Assembly: GCF_932274485.2 (NCBI RefSeq)
Contig: NC_065879.2
Span: 16,232,591-16,296,590 of the forward strand
Reading direction: 5' to 3'
Length of the DNA: 64,000 bases
Source of the DNA: Patella vulgata
Lineage: Eukaryota; Mollusca; Gastropoda; Patellidae
The position numbers and the translations under genes were made by a program. The notes below the pieces were generated by a model, which saw only the letters and a list, made by a program, of their open reading frames with translations, made no database searches and was not told where the DNA came from. This document shows, piece after piece, positions 43,701-52,023 of this stretch. How positions within the stretch are numbered: position 1 is the stretch's first letter; every line of letters begins with the position of its first letter.

Positions 43701-44885
43701 CTACAGAAGATTGCCGTGGTTAATTGACAGCACTGCTTACGTTTATCAGGAAATATTAAAGATATGCAAGGATGAGATTTATGGCCCGTAAAACGAATGT
43801 TGTTCTTTTTGTTCTGCACCTGTGTTCAAAAGAAATAATCCCACCCAACTCTCTAACCAAATAATTAATACATGACGGAAACAAAAAACGGACTACGAGC
43901 GTATTTATGTTTCTAAACGCCCAATCTCATTACTGGTCCGAGAGTAATAGGTTATTCATACACAACATTTGAATTGTTGTAAAAGAGCCAAACACTGTTA
44001 CGATAGACTAAGCCCTGCTGCGACCCCCTTATGCGAAATGATCTATCACGATAAGTGACGTAATTAGCTTCTAATTTTGTATTTCTCGATGTCTGAGTTC
44101 AATTTTACAAGAGAGAACTTTTTTATTCGTTGGGATATTTAGTTGTACAATGGATTTTATTTAACCAGGGGTGATTTCAAACAGCCGGGTAAGTTTATAA
44201 TAACCAAAGTTAAGTAGTTTGTTTATAATCGAAAACATCCGTTTAAAATTTACGACGGTTCAGATAGTAGTGATGGAATAACAACGTTCTTAATAAAGAC
44301 GAGAATACCATTCGTCGAAACGTTGCGTATTAGTAAACAAGTAATTGTTGTTCTATAACTAGTTATGTGGTGTGTTACAGGTCAATCGTTAGACGGAGAG
44401 ATAGAGACAATACGAAATGAAATTAAACTCAACGGGCATACGTCATACAGTGTGCTATGATTTCTATTGTGTCTGAAAAGTAGGCGGTAGGGCTTACTCG
44501 TATCGAATTCCAACTGCCAAGGGTTCTTTTACGTTCACGTCAGTTTTTTTTAGCTCAGAAGGATCCTATTAGTTGGTTTTTATTTCAAACTAATAAGTTG
44601 CCACATTAAATAAAGTGTTTATTATTATTATTATTATTATATTATTACACGAGAATTCGGTTTTTCCTCCTATCCGAACGACTATATAAGTTGACAATAC
44701 ACGCACCTACATAACGGGGTTAGGCAACACCGTAACAGCTGATTAACCAAGTTTTCTTGACGGACCGTACATGAATAACTTAAATCACAATCAAACGTAA
44801 GAACTGTTACCTTTTCGTTGATGATGTTTCCATCGGATAACTGGATAAGCAGCAGAAGAGGTAACACTAACTGTGATAACATCAT
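22581..44885 (-). CDS. Secreted protein with four CUB and three SRCR domains, 20 exons
   Basis: My splice model joins 20 minus-strand exons into 937 codons plus TAA, with every junction in frame. Order: signal peptide (1-25); 13-residue adaptor ending KRG; Thr/Pro linkers (39-103); CUB1 104-207; linker; CUB2 231-339; linker; CUB3 355-462; linker; CUB4 483-589; SRCR1 590-685; SRCR2 686-790; SRCR3 791-893; helical tail 894-937. There is no membrane segment, so it is predicted to be secreted. CUB plus SRCR domains with short Ser/Thr/Pro linkers recall DMBT1/hensin-type proteins, which bind microbes, mucins or matrix; the domain order differs from vertebrate DMBT1. After exon 2, all modules are phase 1-1, the class allowing free exon shuffling. 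Function is inferred from domains only. Confidence 0.88.
23388..23696 (-). CDS. CUB/SRCR gene exon 19 (SRCR3)
   Basis: 103 codons, phase 1-1. VRLDTGYRNSTGAVLVY, KTICRDG, VNVVCSELGFPSGG, YTCAGNETSLADC, AAVSC. Six cysteines. Acceptor is the less usual TTTAAG; donor GTATTG. Confidence 0.86.
24788..25102 (-). CDS. CUB/SRCR gene exon 18 (SRCR2)
   Basis: 105 codons, phase 1-1. Begins SNPLRLIGTNSNNGRVQI, then TWAYLC, AVNAICQQFGY, FRCLTYGRPLNQC and VYCYGS. Six cysteines, single exon. Acceptor TATCTCAG, donor GTAGGT. Confidence 0.88.
25540..25960. repeat. Related dispersed repeat in CUB/SRCR intron 17
   Basis: Two units sharing TAATATCGA.AGG.TTC, TCTCATGACCCC and CACCAAAT, ending GACGACATAATACGCCC, like the terminus of family T. 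Confidence 0.5.
25975..26555 (-). repeat. Three tandem copies of the SRCR1 exon end with its splice donor
   Basis: The last ~45 nt of exon 17, its donor and ~165 nt of intron recur at about 26,285-26,340 and 26,080-26,135. The nearer copy still reads TNKSGAFCACK with a GTAAGA donor; the farther one has decayed and lost it. Period about 205-215 bp. Confidence 0.75.
26506..26793 (-). CDS. CUB/SRCR gene exon 17 (SRCR1)
   Basis: 96 codons, phase 1-1. GTWGVICPDQWGDYEVQVAC, REAGY, VECTGEERNIRSC and GAFCG give the SRCR framework with six cysteines. A whole SRCR domain sits on one exon. Donor GTAAGA. Confidence 0.88.
27684..27776 (-). CDS. CUB/SRCR gene exon 16 (CUB4, second part)
   Basis: 31 codons, phase 1-1: VTTYTGCVQISFSSDGSL, GTGFSLTITPKQ. 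Acceptor ATCTAG, donor GTAAGC. Confidence 0.84.
27997..28312 (-). repeat. SINE family A, near full length, in CUB/SRCR intron 15
   Basis: GAAATGAAATGGGAGTTTAA to CTTGGCCATCGTGACCCC. Confidence 0.75.
28677..28715 (-). CDS. Possible optional 39-nt exon in intron 15 of the CUB/SRCR gene
   Basis: Phase 1-1, would add AIKTNEVIDPSNG inside CUB4. The acceptor (CTTCCTTTTTAG) is good and donor GTAACC is fair. The other three CUBs lack it and the CUB fold needs no insert here, so it is either alternative or chance. It lies between the two halves of a dispersed repeat. Confidence 0.3.
28961..29188 (-). CDS. CUB/SRCR gene exon 15 (CUB4, first part)
   Basis: 76 codons, phase 1-1: VCALESRQGYITTIDHPG, NNQNCTWTVC, RTSSCAFDVLTIQ, KYCGFTEWNFE. 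The C-terminal stretch differs most from its sisters, as does exon 16, so CUB4 is the older neighbour of the SRCR block. Confidence 0.84.
29329..29388 (-). CDS. CUB/SRCR gene exon 14 (linker)
   Basis: 20 codons, phase 1-1: NFIATTTRPTSTTSRPRSTN. Acceptor TTTCCAG, donor GTGAGT. Confidence 0.77.
29627..29719 (-). CDS. CUB/SRCR gene exon 13 (CUB3, second part)
   Basis: 31 codons, phase 1-1: VATIQGCVRVSFTSDGS, GSGFRIEIRPLQ. Acceptor ATCTATAG, donor GTAAGT. Confidence 0.85.
30140..30340 (-). pseudogene. Decayed Tc1 transposase 3' end
   Basis: Minus-strand reading gives RQRQRTTLQELVVALQE, a stop and frameshift, then RSMPRRIAECL, matching the C-terminus of the intact transposase at 36-37 kb (RQRQQ..VQELAAALQ..RSMPRRIN). 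A different, older Tc1 subfamily, in intron 12 of the CUB/SRCR gene. Confidence 0.65.
31156..31386 (-). CDS. CUB/SRCR gene exon 12 (CUB3, first part)
   Basis: 77 codons, phase 1-1: VCGLERRQGNVTTIDHPG, NNQNCTWTVC, SSSCAYDVLTIQ, RYCGGFVIRNVE. Acceptor TTTGTGTAG, donor GTATAA. Confidence 0.85.
31590..33240. repeat. Long divergent tandem array, family T, in CUB/SRCR intron 11
   Basis: About ten degenerate units of roughly 100-200 bp repeating TTGTGACCTCTAGAGGGTCC, GATTTTTCGTACAATCAGGGG, and GATATGCGCGAATATC. One end reads CCAGGCAGGATACGCCCACA, and the other TACGTCCACATGAAAATGTGG, suggesting a bounded element and not a simple satellite. Confidence 0.75.
33303..33347 (-). CDS. CUB/SRCR gene exon 11 (linker)
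   Basis: 15 codons, phase 1-1: NFTATSTTSRPPSTN, the shortest linker. Acceptor CTTTCAG, donor GTGAGT. Confidence 0.76.
33414..33539 (+). repeat. SINE family A tail in CUB/SRCR intron 10
   Basis: GATAGTGCCGCTGCCCGGGC to CCCCATTTCATTTCATTTC, inserted in one cassette copy only. Confidence 0.8.
33640..34180. repeat. Near-identical duplicated segment, copy 1
   Basis: Spans exon 10 and about 430 bp of intron. Matches 37,610-38,148 with only a few mismatches by eye, including the same CCCACCCCCACCCGACC run. Confidence 0.85.
33712..33804 (-). CDS. CUB/SRCR gene exon 10 (CUB2, second part)
   Basis: 31 codons, phase 1-1, VATIQGCVRVSFTSDGS and FRIEIRPLQ. Encoded peptide matches exons 7 and 13 almost exactly. 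Confidence 0.85.
34570..34913. repeat. Duplicated CUB-cassette intron segment
   Basis: TGAAGAATTCCATAAAGTCG and onward to AAAGATAGCCCGATTGTGC recur at 30,850-31,140 and 38,250-38,520 in the introns between the two halves of each CUB. The introns were copied with the exons. Confidence 0.8.
34914..35147 (-). CDS. CUB/SRCR gene exon 9 (CUB2, first part)
   Basis: 78 codons, phase 1-1: VCGSESRQGDVTTIDHPG, DYGNNQNCTWTVC, TRIDIEGLLSSCVYDALTIQ, RYCGG. Cysteines follow the CUB pattern with an extra pair. Acceptor CTGTGTAG, donor GTATAA. Confidence 0.85.
35400..35790. repeat. Duplicated linker-intron segment
   Basis: GGACGGAACAAGTTCCGGGA through AGGCAGTAAAG is repeated at 39,050-39,425 and, more diverged, at 39,945-40,330. 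The third copy stands between two linker exons where no CUB remains. Confidence 0.8.
35848..35916 (-). CDS. CUB/SRCR gene exon 8 (linker with internal repeat)
   Basis: 23 codons, phase 1-1. TTSRPPRT occurs twice back to back, a 24-nt in-exon duplication absent from sister linkers. Acceptor TTTTCAG, donor GTGAGT. Confidence 0.78.
35970..37496 (+). mobile_element. Tc1-type DNA transposon, apparently intact
   Basis: 1,527 bp bounded by inverted repeats of about 32 bp that look perfect (CTATTCAAAAAAAGTAGGGG at the left, its complement at the right) and flanked by TA. It holds one open transposase. It sits in intron 7 of the CUB/SRCR gene, opposite in strand. Intact ends and frame indicate a young, possibly active copy. 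Confidence 0.92.
36263..37282 (+). CDS. Tc1-family transposase, full length
   Basis: 339 aa, the family's usual size. N-terminal paired-like helix-turn-helix DNA-binding region (about 1-110: VVARTMNVSQSVISRLW, then the GRPR hinge at 56-59). Catalytic DD34E core: D151 in FSDESRF, D241 in FQDDNARCH, E276 in SPDLSPIEHVWD, with 34 residues between the last two. The Gly-rich FGGGSVMVWGGI box is present. It cuts and pastes its own element at TA sites. Start chosen at MRRLTQNERLRALGM, where family homology begins. Confidence 0.95.
   Translation: MRRLTQNERLRALGMLQIGTTQAVVARTMNVSQSVISRLWSRYRDTQSLQDRPRSGRPRATTQAQDRFIRTLALRNRVITANQISARLQTDTGVRVSGQTIRNRLHRGHLRARRPRVIPCLRDHHIQARRRWCRDRQHWDNRRWSNVMFSDESRFTVDFLDRRRRVWRRRNERFQDVNVIRHDRFGGGSVMVWGGITVAGRTALHVVAGRVTGQYYRDNILAVHVVPFARRHGRRFIFQDDNARCHRARIVTGYLQQQNITTLPWPALSPDLSPIEHVWDMLGQRLRQRQQRPANVQELAAALQQEWDNLDQNDLRRLIRSMPRRINACLANRGGFTRY
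37610..38148. repeat. Near-identical duplicated segment, copy 2
   Basis: Partner of 33,640-34,180, spanning exon 7 and intron. The duplication is recent or the copies are held alike by gene conversion. Confidence 0.85.
37683..37775 (-). CDS. CUB/SRCR gene exon 7 (CUB1, second part)
   Basis: 31 codons, phase 1-1: VATIQGCVRVSFTSDGS then GSGFRIEIRPLQ, the final CUB strands with the usual FxSDGS and GF. Nearly identical to exon 10, including flanking introns. Confidence 0.85.
38540..38758 (-). CDS. CUB/SRCR gene exon 6 (CUB1, first part)
   Basis: 73 codons, phase 1-1. Starts VCGSESRQGDVTTIDHPG, then NNQNCTWTVCTN and RYCG, the CUB pattern. It is 3-5 codons shorter than the other three copies in the loop before LTIQ, the most divergent of the four. 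Confidence 0.83.
39491..39541 (-). CDS. CUB/SRCR gene exon 5 (Thr/Pro linker)
   Basis: 17 codons, phase 1-1: DFTARPTSTTSRPPRTN. Acceptor TTTCCAG, donor GTGAGT. Two linkers in a row (exons 4 and 5) with no CUB between suggest one cassette lost its CUB exons. Confidence 0.77.
40380..40430 (-). CDS. CUB/SRCR gene exon 4 (Thr/Pro linker)
   Basis: 17 codons, phase 1-1: YFTPTATVPTSTTPNTN. Acceptor TGCTTTTCAG, donor GTGAGT, homologous to the other linker exons. Confidence 0.75.
40500..40555 (-). pseudogene. Dead Thr/Pro linker exon repeated in each cassette
   Basis: ATTTTCAG then codons for LNAPTTLPIST, but no GT donor in the right place. Equivalent pieces lie near 39,615-39,672, 37,515-37,575, 33,550-33,605 and 29,470-29,520. 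Probably one linker exon lost before the cassette multiplied. Confidence 0.5.
40674..40766 (-). CDS. CUB/SRCR gene exon 3 (Thr/Pro-rich linker)
   Basis: 31 codons, phase 1-1: DPRYKHFPPNRIP then runs of Thr, Val and Pro (TTVPTTTTATIVTTTAPN). A likely O-glycosylated stalk. Acceptor ATTACAG, donor GTAAGT. Confidence 0.75.
41450..41489 (-). CDS. CUB/SRCR gene exon 2 (40-nt phase-adaptor micro-exon)
   Basis: Encodes VQYEQSLNRLKRG plus one base. It takes phase 0 from exon 1 and gives phase 1 to exon 3, exactly what is needed. Donor GTAAGT is strong; the acceptor (TATTGTAG) has a weak pyrimidine tract. The Lys-Arg-Gly end could be a dibasic processing site (inference). Confidence 0.6.
41970..42215 (+). 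pseudogene. Mariner transposase fragment
   Basis: DDLGMTKVFARWVPKPL, TADQKRVR, FEADFGN and VTMDETG match the mariner segment LGMRKVSARWVP...VTMDETW up to the first catalytic Asp. No upstream or downstream transposase remains, and the reading frame ends shortly after. It is an old remnant in intron 1 of the CUB/SRCR gene. Confidence 0.7.
44412..44550 (-). repeat. SINE family A tail fragment in CUB/SRCR intron 1
   Basis: GAAATGAAATTAAACTCAAC to GTTCTTTTACGTTCACGTCA. It lies downstream of exon 1 of the minus-strand gene. Confidence 0.65.
44811..44885 (-). CDS. CUB/SRCR gene exon 1 (signal peptide)
   Basis: Encodes MMLSQLVLPLLLLIQLSDG and on to NIINEK, a clear signal peptide with cleavage likely near SDG. 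Donor GTAACA, phase 0. This is the only exon boundary in the gene that is not phase 1. Confidence 0.75.
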
Positions 44886-44933
44886 CTTGATATCATACCA
44901 GATTTCTGTTGAGATAGCTGTTTCTTATCGGAA

Positions 44934-44941
44934 TATATATA
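44934..44941 (-). promoter_or_regulatory. Putative TATA box of the CUB/SRCR gene
   Basis: TATATATA on the minus strand ends 49 nt before the ATG. A start site 25-30 nt downstream would leave a 5' UTR of about 20-25 nt. TA-rich DNA is common here, so this is tentative. Confidence 0.35.
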
Positions 44942-45334
44942 CAGTAAAATAACTACCTTAATTTATCATAATTTGATCGCTGAACGAATTTAGCGATGAA
45001 ATCGATATCATAAGACGTTTCCCCATAAACATTATAAATTACCCAATACGTATATGAAATAAGTTACCCCGTGGTAATTAATTCACTGATGTAAGTTATG
45101 AAGGTTTTCTCTTTTTCTTCCGCATACAATATTAATCACAGACTGTAAGTTGCAGTTTGGCTGTTGAACGAATTTAATGTTGAAATTAATAATTATCGGA
45201 GGGTGAAATAAATGACCCCATGGTAATAAATTTATTGTCGTAACTTTTGGTTTCCTCCTTTATTTTCCACATATAAAATTTATCACCAATTGTACGATTC
45301 TAATCGATAAACACTCATATCGTGCGTGGTTAGA

Positions 45335-45540
45335 GCCAAAATAGAGAGGTTGGTTGACCCACTAGTGTAACACGTGTGCTTTAAATCATACGGTCTGCCC
45401 TCTTTCGGAGCAGAACAGTAGGGCGTTATACCCCATTTTGTTTTGTTTCATGAGGTTTGTCATTGAGTCCAGAAATGACAAAGTTTTGTGTCGATGAATG
45501 AACTGTACCCCCCTCTCTCTCTCTTTCTCTCTCTCTCTGC
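45335..45540 (+). repeat. SINE B copy broken by a SINE A tail
   Basis: B-type head to ACGGTCTGCC, then the A tail GGAGCAGAACAGTAGGGCG, then the rest of B (GTTTGTCATTGAGTCC and the (TC)n tail): a nested insertion. Confidence 0.6.
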
Positions 45541-46969
45541 ACGACTGATGACAGCAAGCCATCTTATCTCAATAAGCACTATTGGAGGGTTAAATCTATT
45601 TGTTAAGGTCAGCTCAATATTTGTCAAGTAAAATAAGATTAGGCCACGTGATTGTTGGCGAGATTGTAGGTTAGGGTTATAGCATCAGTCATCAAGGTTA
45701 GGGTTGGGATTAGCGCTAGTCCTGTTTACATCTCGTGACCTATGACGACAAATTGAGCTGGCCTTATCATTAAGCACTAACCCTACTGGAGCAAGCCATC
45801 ATATCCCACTGTAGACTATTGCAGTGAGCAATCGTTCCTGTGTTGTTTATGTGCAGTGGAAGAGCTACGCCCAGTTTACTAGCGATGATGATTGTTATCT
45901 TGGGTTGAGGTTATTATAACAACTAGATAATCTCTTCAAACCCAACAGGTGGGATAAATATTATATTACTACAAAATTAACACTAATACACATGAGAATT
46001 ATAGTTTGCATTAAATTTCATATTCTTCCCTGTTCTATCCAGTTTTTCTAGATAAATAAGGTCATTACAACATTTATTTGCCCAATTGCAAGATTTTTAT
46101 ATTTTGAAAAGGAGAGGGGGTGTTAATTATACAATTTATTAGTATACACATGTAACGTTATATTTACTTTTTTTTTAATTTTATAACCCGCTGTGGTATT
46201 TTTTTTTTTTTGTATATGACAAATTCAGATGAATTCCCCAAATGAGCGAAAAGTACTAAAAAATGTTATTAAACCAGTGTTGAAATCAGTTTTTGTCGGC
46301 ATACCTTTTATCTATTTGTCGTTTACCTTGCAACACGGTAGTGCAGCTTTGTGGTTGTGCTAATAATTTTGGATATAATTTAGCCTGTGCCATATATCTC
46401 CATATGTTTGGCACGAAAATTCCATTCATTTAAGTTAAATGAAAACAATGTAATCATTTAAAGAAATAATGTATGAAGCAAATGCATACAAGAAACACAC
46501 AAAACAGCAATCACGATTTAAGTTTATCTGGAATTCGGGTTACAGTAGACATACGGTGGCAACTCAACTCTACTATGTACAATAATTTTATATTTGGTTG
46601 AATAATATTTTTTTTGTAGCGTCATTGTATTGCAATGTGACAAGCGACAATTTCCATTGTTTGACTTCTTCACGGTTTATGCTAATATAGCCCGTTGCAC
46701 AGATGGGCCAAATGAACCAATTTAAAAAAAAACAGCTCTCTACCTATCTTCGAGAAGACTTTTCTGAAAAGATGGTTTATCTTGGCCGTCTGCTCCGTCT
46801 AGCTTTGGACACGCGCATTAAAGTTATCTTAATTGCAAAATGACATGTGCCCATGCACAATTATCTCTGACCTTTAACCGACGAGGTCAGAGTAGTTAAT
46901 CGCGTTTGGTTTTTGGCACATGTGAACGCAACACTACTTTATAAAAAAGCGGCCTACAATTTTGGACTT
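45541..46969. other. No gene seen
   Basis: AT-rich DNA upstream of the CUB/SRCR promoter; no conserved element recognised. Confidence 0.45.
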
Positions 46970-47850
46970 ATTTACCATTGAAGGTGGTGACAAAATCAAT
47001 CTGAAGCTACTTTAAAGCGAGAATTTCATATTTTCTAAGAAAGTCAAAACATAATTATTTCTATGTCTTTTTCTCAATTGGTTGTATCACCTCACTACTA
47101 TACGATCAGGAGGCAGACCACCATTAAATTTCATCATCTCGGTACCCACGAATTGTAGTTCGTCTATTTATAGCAATTCTCTCTCTCTCTCTTTTCTCAC
47201 CTTTTGCATGCCCATTTGTGTTGATTTTTTGGTCTAGAATGGACGAAGAGGGTTTGAATATTAAAATATTCATGATTTTGAGGCGGAAGGATAAGAGGGT
47301 TATCAGATTAGCTACGGCGATATGTACGGCAACTAGTTACATGTTTTTAGTATGCTTCCTCAAGTTTGTGTATCTCAAAATTTTGGTGGTCAACCTCATA
47401 CAAATTTTAGTGCAAAGACATGACCATTTGTTCCTCTGTCTGTAGTGAAAAGCATTCAGTCCAACGAAAATTTGGGGAAAAGTTGGAGGTGGGCAAAGAG
47501 GCCAGAATTAACATTGAAGTCAATGGGGAAATTAATGGTGGTCTGCCTCCATCATAGTTATCATTCTCACACTCAAAAATGTTTCACACCGGAAATAATA
47601 ACACAATTACCTCCCTTGTTTTTCTATTCTCTACCATCGAATAGCTATCTTCAAACGTTTGAATTTGAAGTTGAAAATGATATTTTTGCCAATTTCTCAA
47701 TTAGCAATAGTGAATTATAGGAGTAATAGGATTATTCTTTATCAAGGTAGTACTGTTTATTATACATAGCATCGATTTTAAGGCTTTATTTTAATACATT
47801 TTAAAAATATGAAATTGTTGTTTTAAAACACACATAATTTTATGTTTATA
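46970..47850. repeat. Dispersed repeat shared with CUB/SRCR intron 15
   Basis: TTTCATATTTTCTAAGAAAG and, 700 bp on, GGCTTTATTTTAA.ACA.TTTAAA match 28,485-28,870 in the same order, where the middle is shorter. No host gene recognised. Confidence 0.5.
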
Positions 47851-48284
47851 TAAAGGGTTGATTATAGTATTGTTAATAAATGCCATTTTGAAAACGTAAT
47901 TTATCAGTGTGACTAATAAAATTAGAAGAAATAAAATGACGCAATGAACATGCCAACGTACCTATTTATAATCGTTGCAATGTATGCTACAGTAACTTGA
48001 CAGTTACTCGTTATATTTGATGAATTGTTGTTTACCAGTTCCCATTCCAAGATAATTAATATTGAAAATTTGATAAATTTTCATGTGATTAATAAATAGC
48101 TATATATCGTTACTTAATGTGGCGTTAATGTTATTTTGTGGCATGTGTCATAATGTGCTTTTGTATCCTCTAGTTTTCCGTCCGGATAAGATCTGTTGAA
48201 GAAGTCAAATATTTCCAGTGGCTACTCAGAAAAAGATATTAAATAGCATTTAATACTATTTTGAAAATCTATCTGTATAGGAAT

Positions 48285-49015
48285 GGTTGCTTTTTATTGT
48301 CGTCGTGCCTGTCCGTCCGGATGTCTGTCTGGACGTCAGTCCGGACGTCCGTCCACAATTTGTTTGTGGACACTCTACAGGTCACAATTTTTATCGGATT
48401 TAGTCGAAACTTGAAATATAGGTCTATTCTCAGAGATCTCGATTTCTTCCGAAATTGGTATGCATCGGACCGTAATTATGGTCCATGATTGTACAAAAAA
48501 TATCACGTTTTTAGCTTGTGAACACTCTAGAGGTCACAATTGTCACATGATTTTAATGAAACATGAAATGCATGTTCATAACCCAACGATCTTGGTTCCT
48601 CTCGATATTCACGCATATTGGATTGTAACTTCTTGAATTATCGCCCAGTGCCCTCTAGGGGTCTCACTTTTTATCAGATTAAAAAAACTGTTCCAATATA
48701 TCACCATAACATCTTAATATTTCGTGAAAATCGTACAAAAGCTGCCTGGCACGCAAATAGTGTAAAAATATGGTATATCAAGGCTGTGGACTCTCTAGAG
48801 GTCACAATTTTCATCCAATTTTAATGGCACTTGACATGTATGTTTATAACCCGACGATCATAGTTCCTTGCGATATTCGCACATATCGGATCGTATACTT
48901 CCTCAATTATGACCCCTTATTGTACGAAAACCCGTCTTTTTAGCTGATGGTCCCTATCTAGAGGTCACAATTTTTATCCGATTTGAAAGAAAAGTTCAAA
49001 TATATCACCGTTACA
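48285..49015. repeat. Dispersed tandem-unit repeat, family T
   Basis: Starts CGTGCCTGTCCGTCCGGATG and carries four to five units with CTCTAGAGGTCACAATT and GATATTCGCACATATCGGAT. Same family as at 0.3 kb and in intron 11. Confidence 0.75.
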
Positions 49016-49228
49016 CTGCTAATACCTCAAATATTTGTTTTTACTCTGATCATTCTTCAGTCTTTATATGAAGCTGTAGTTTGATCGTATTTGAATGAAA
49101 TTATCCATACAAAAATCTATTTATGTCTGGGGTCTTAGATTACCCCTTGTAGCCAACAAGGTTTTTTGTGCGGCGTGTCCGCACAAGGGTTAAAGACTTT
49201 TAAAATTCGATAATAAATTGCAGTCTAG

Positions 49229-49320
49229 AATCACGGTGAACCATGGAATATATCTTACCAACGGTTGGGAATGACACGGGTTCATACTCAGTATCTCATG
49301 TACGTTCTGATACTATGTCC
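49229..49320 (-). pseudogene. 5' fragment of a third Methyltransf_FA-like copy
   Basis: Minus-strand sequence encodes CHSQPLVRYIPWFTVI, the signal-peptide region, then homology stops. The upstream flank (49,320-49,540) matches that of the intact gene (53,350-53,630). A truncated duplicate. Confidence 0.65.
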
Positions 49321-49544
49321 TCTGTCAGTTAGGTAACTTGTTAAAATGCATCTCTTATAAAAGAAATACTAGCATCTTTGTATTGATCCAATTGATTGGC
49401 ATTTAATACATGGAAATGAATACCATAATGGCATATCAGCTATAGTATTATGTAAATAAGATGTTAAATTAACCATCGATTATAGCTGTATTTCCACCAT
49501 TAATACACAACATTAAACACGTATTCCAAGGATTGTATATGTAT

Positions 49545-49955
49545 TAATGGGCCATTATGGAAGATTTTATAAAGAGCTGACAGTTCCCACTATAATAGTT
49601 ACAAAATAGATAATGTAAAGGGAATATGCTGAAACCTTCAGTCAAATTATTCACTTTGAGCCGAGAAATCCTAATTTCAATAACACATGTGGCCGCGATT
49701 GTCATTGTTAACGTTATTACGATAATAAACAGTCTCGATTAACCAGTTTTACGGTAATTTATCAACCGTCGTTGAACAGCAGATCAGAATCAAATCTGTT
49801 GAAAATCGGACCCATCAGATGGCATCGAGAATTGATTATGGTATATTCATGTTAATAAATATCCAGTTAATAGTTTATAAAACATTTAAGGCCTAAAGAA
49901 AGACCTACAACATGTAGGCAGATTTAGCTCTTGCATATTGCCAGTTTAATAATAT
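49545..49955 (-). repeat. Dispersed repeat family R, copy 3, with empty site known
   Basis: Reverse orientation: GGCCTAAAGAAAGACC..CATGTAGGCAGATTTAGCTC. Flanks join without it at 53,635 kb-equivalent in the paralogous segment, so its limits are seen directly. A TTAA may be duplicated at the ends. Confidence 0.65.
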
Positions 49956-50637
49956 GCAAATAATATTATACTATATAAGGATTGAATTATGTTTCCATGG
50001 AAATATCATAGCGACTATTCTCGGATAATAGGTATATTACAATAATAATAATAAGTGAAGAAAGAATCTATCAGATATTACTTAGCTAACATTTCAATTT
50101 GGATTGGAAAACATAAGGCCATTATACATGATTACATAGGTAAATAAGAGAGTGTCGTGTACACTGTTTTGGTGTTTATACATTAAAGGCTCAATACTAC
50201 TCTTGTTGTAACTGAATAATATGTCCCAATCTTTATTCTGGTCAACAAATTGTACTATTTTAGAATATTTCAATTAATTTATAATACAAATTTCATCTAA
50301 CACACCTTATTTTAAAATTTTGAAAAATTCAACATAATGGTTTGAAACGTATAACGTAAACCTTTTCAAATGAAACTTCCATTTAAAAATATTTTCGAAC
50401 CCTCTGGACACGTAAAATAGGATGTAATGGATAATTTACACAACAGGTAGGACACTTAAACATCTAGTACTTAGATAGAGATATTATTTATTTTCTGGAG
50501 CTTTCAAGCCAGCAAAAGTGTTATTGTCCCTTTAAGTATTGTAAAGTTAACCCGGGTACAAAAAACATTGTCTTTGCCCAGTGTATTGGATATGATTTAG
50601 TTCACGCAGTTAGACCTACAACAACTAAATATGTAAT

Positions 50638-50993
50638 GAACTGAAATGAGGTTTACTTTTCTCCACAGACTGGCAAATAATGAAGACGGGCATATACCAT
50701 ACAGTGTGCTACGAGGGAAAGTTTGGCGAGACAGGGCACTACAGCCTACTCTTATATCGAATTCCATCTGTCAAGGGTTCTTTTACGTGCACGCCTAGTG
50801 TGCACGGGACCTCGGTTATTTGTCCCGTCCGAGCGACTAGACAACTGTTATTGTCACTCTCCATCCTGCACCACTGACAAGAGGCAACCGCGCTGGAAAA
50901 TCCTGAGGACCTTTCTCGGCCAATACCGGGGTCCGAACCGAAGACCTCCAGTCCAATGAGCCAGCGTATTCCTCAATGAGCCACCGCGGCTTC
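50638..50993 (-). repeat. SINE family A, near full length
   Basis: Complete order: tail, GTGTGCTACGAGGGAAAG, CTTTTACGTGCACGCC, and head GAGCCACCGCGGCTT. Confidence 0.82.
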
Positions 50994-51387
50994 CTTAATC
51001 ACTAATAAGATTAATGCACATTTAATTCAAAGTAAAAACGATACTAAACCGTATAATAAATTTGTATGAAATGAAACAAAACGTTGTAGCTATGGCTACT
51101 AAAGCCGGTCCATCTGACGGTACCTTCACAATTGGATATTTATAAGAGTTTCCACATACTTTTGTTTTTACATCCAACAAAGATCGATGAGATTTCTGGA
51201 CGATTGTTTTGTTGTTTGGAAAGAAAAAGAATTAGAAATCAAGATCCTTATATAGTAAAACGTTAAACAACTCTTTAGATCCAAGTATCCAATTCACTAA
51301 TGAAAAAATGGAATATTATTTGAATTTTCTGGATGTCACTATTATATTGTCAGGTGATGGTTATATTGAACCTGACAAGAACAGCTG

Positions 51388-51583
51388 TCTAGACGTTCAG
51401 ATAGCACGAAAAACCGAGGTCTCCTGTATACAATGACGTGCACGTAAATGCAGTTGGCATTCGATATAAGAATAGGCCATAGTGCCGCTACCCGGGTAAA
51501 AATTTCCCTCATAGCCTATGGTCTATGCCAATCTGAGCCGGAGCAGAACAGTAAGGTGTTTAACCCCCCTTTCTTTTCAATTA
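51388..51583 (+). repeat. SINE family A, 3' half
   Basis: GACGTTCAGATAGCACGAAA to GGAGCAGAACAGTAAGGTG and the tail. Confidence 0.75.
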
Positions 51584-52023
51584 ATATCGTTATATTGAAA
51601 CTCACCTTTATTATAAAGCTACCGATAATCCTCAACATCTTGATTTCTCCTCTATAGCACTGTACACACGCATGTTAGTGTCAAAATCACAGACGTTTTG
51701 TGTTGCCAAGGCTTTAAACTCGATTTATTTCTTGTACTGTTTTAATAACCTGCCACGAGACTCTTATGATATATAGTACAAAGTGGGCTAGCTGTATGGA
51801 GTAACCAAGAATGACGCAAAATAAACCAAGATGTTTTTAAAAAAAAAAACTCCACAACTTGAATTAAGGCTTAATATGCCCGAAATAATTCCAGGGTTTT
51901 ATCCACGTATTCCGAGCTGTCTTGTATCAAATGCTGAATAGTGCTTAGTAAATTAAATTTGGTACAAATTACCTAAAAGAAACGATAACCTCTCCTAGAA
52001 GTAACAGCTCATGGAGAGGGAGC

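Noticed and set aside
47218-47720. Two adjoining frames of 75 and 91 codons
   Set aside because: They lie within a dispersed repeat and match no family.
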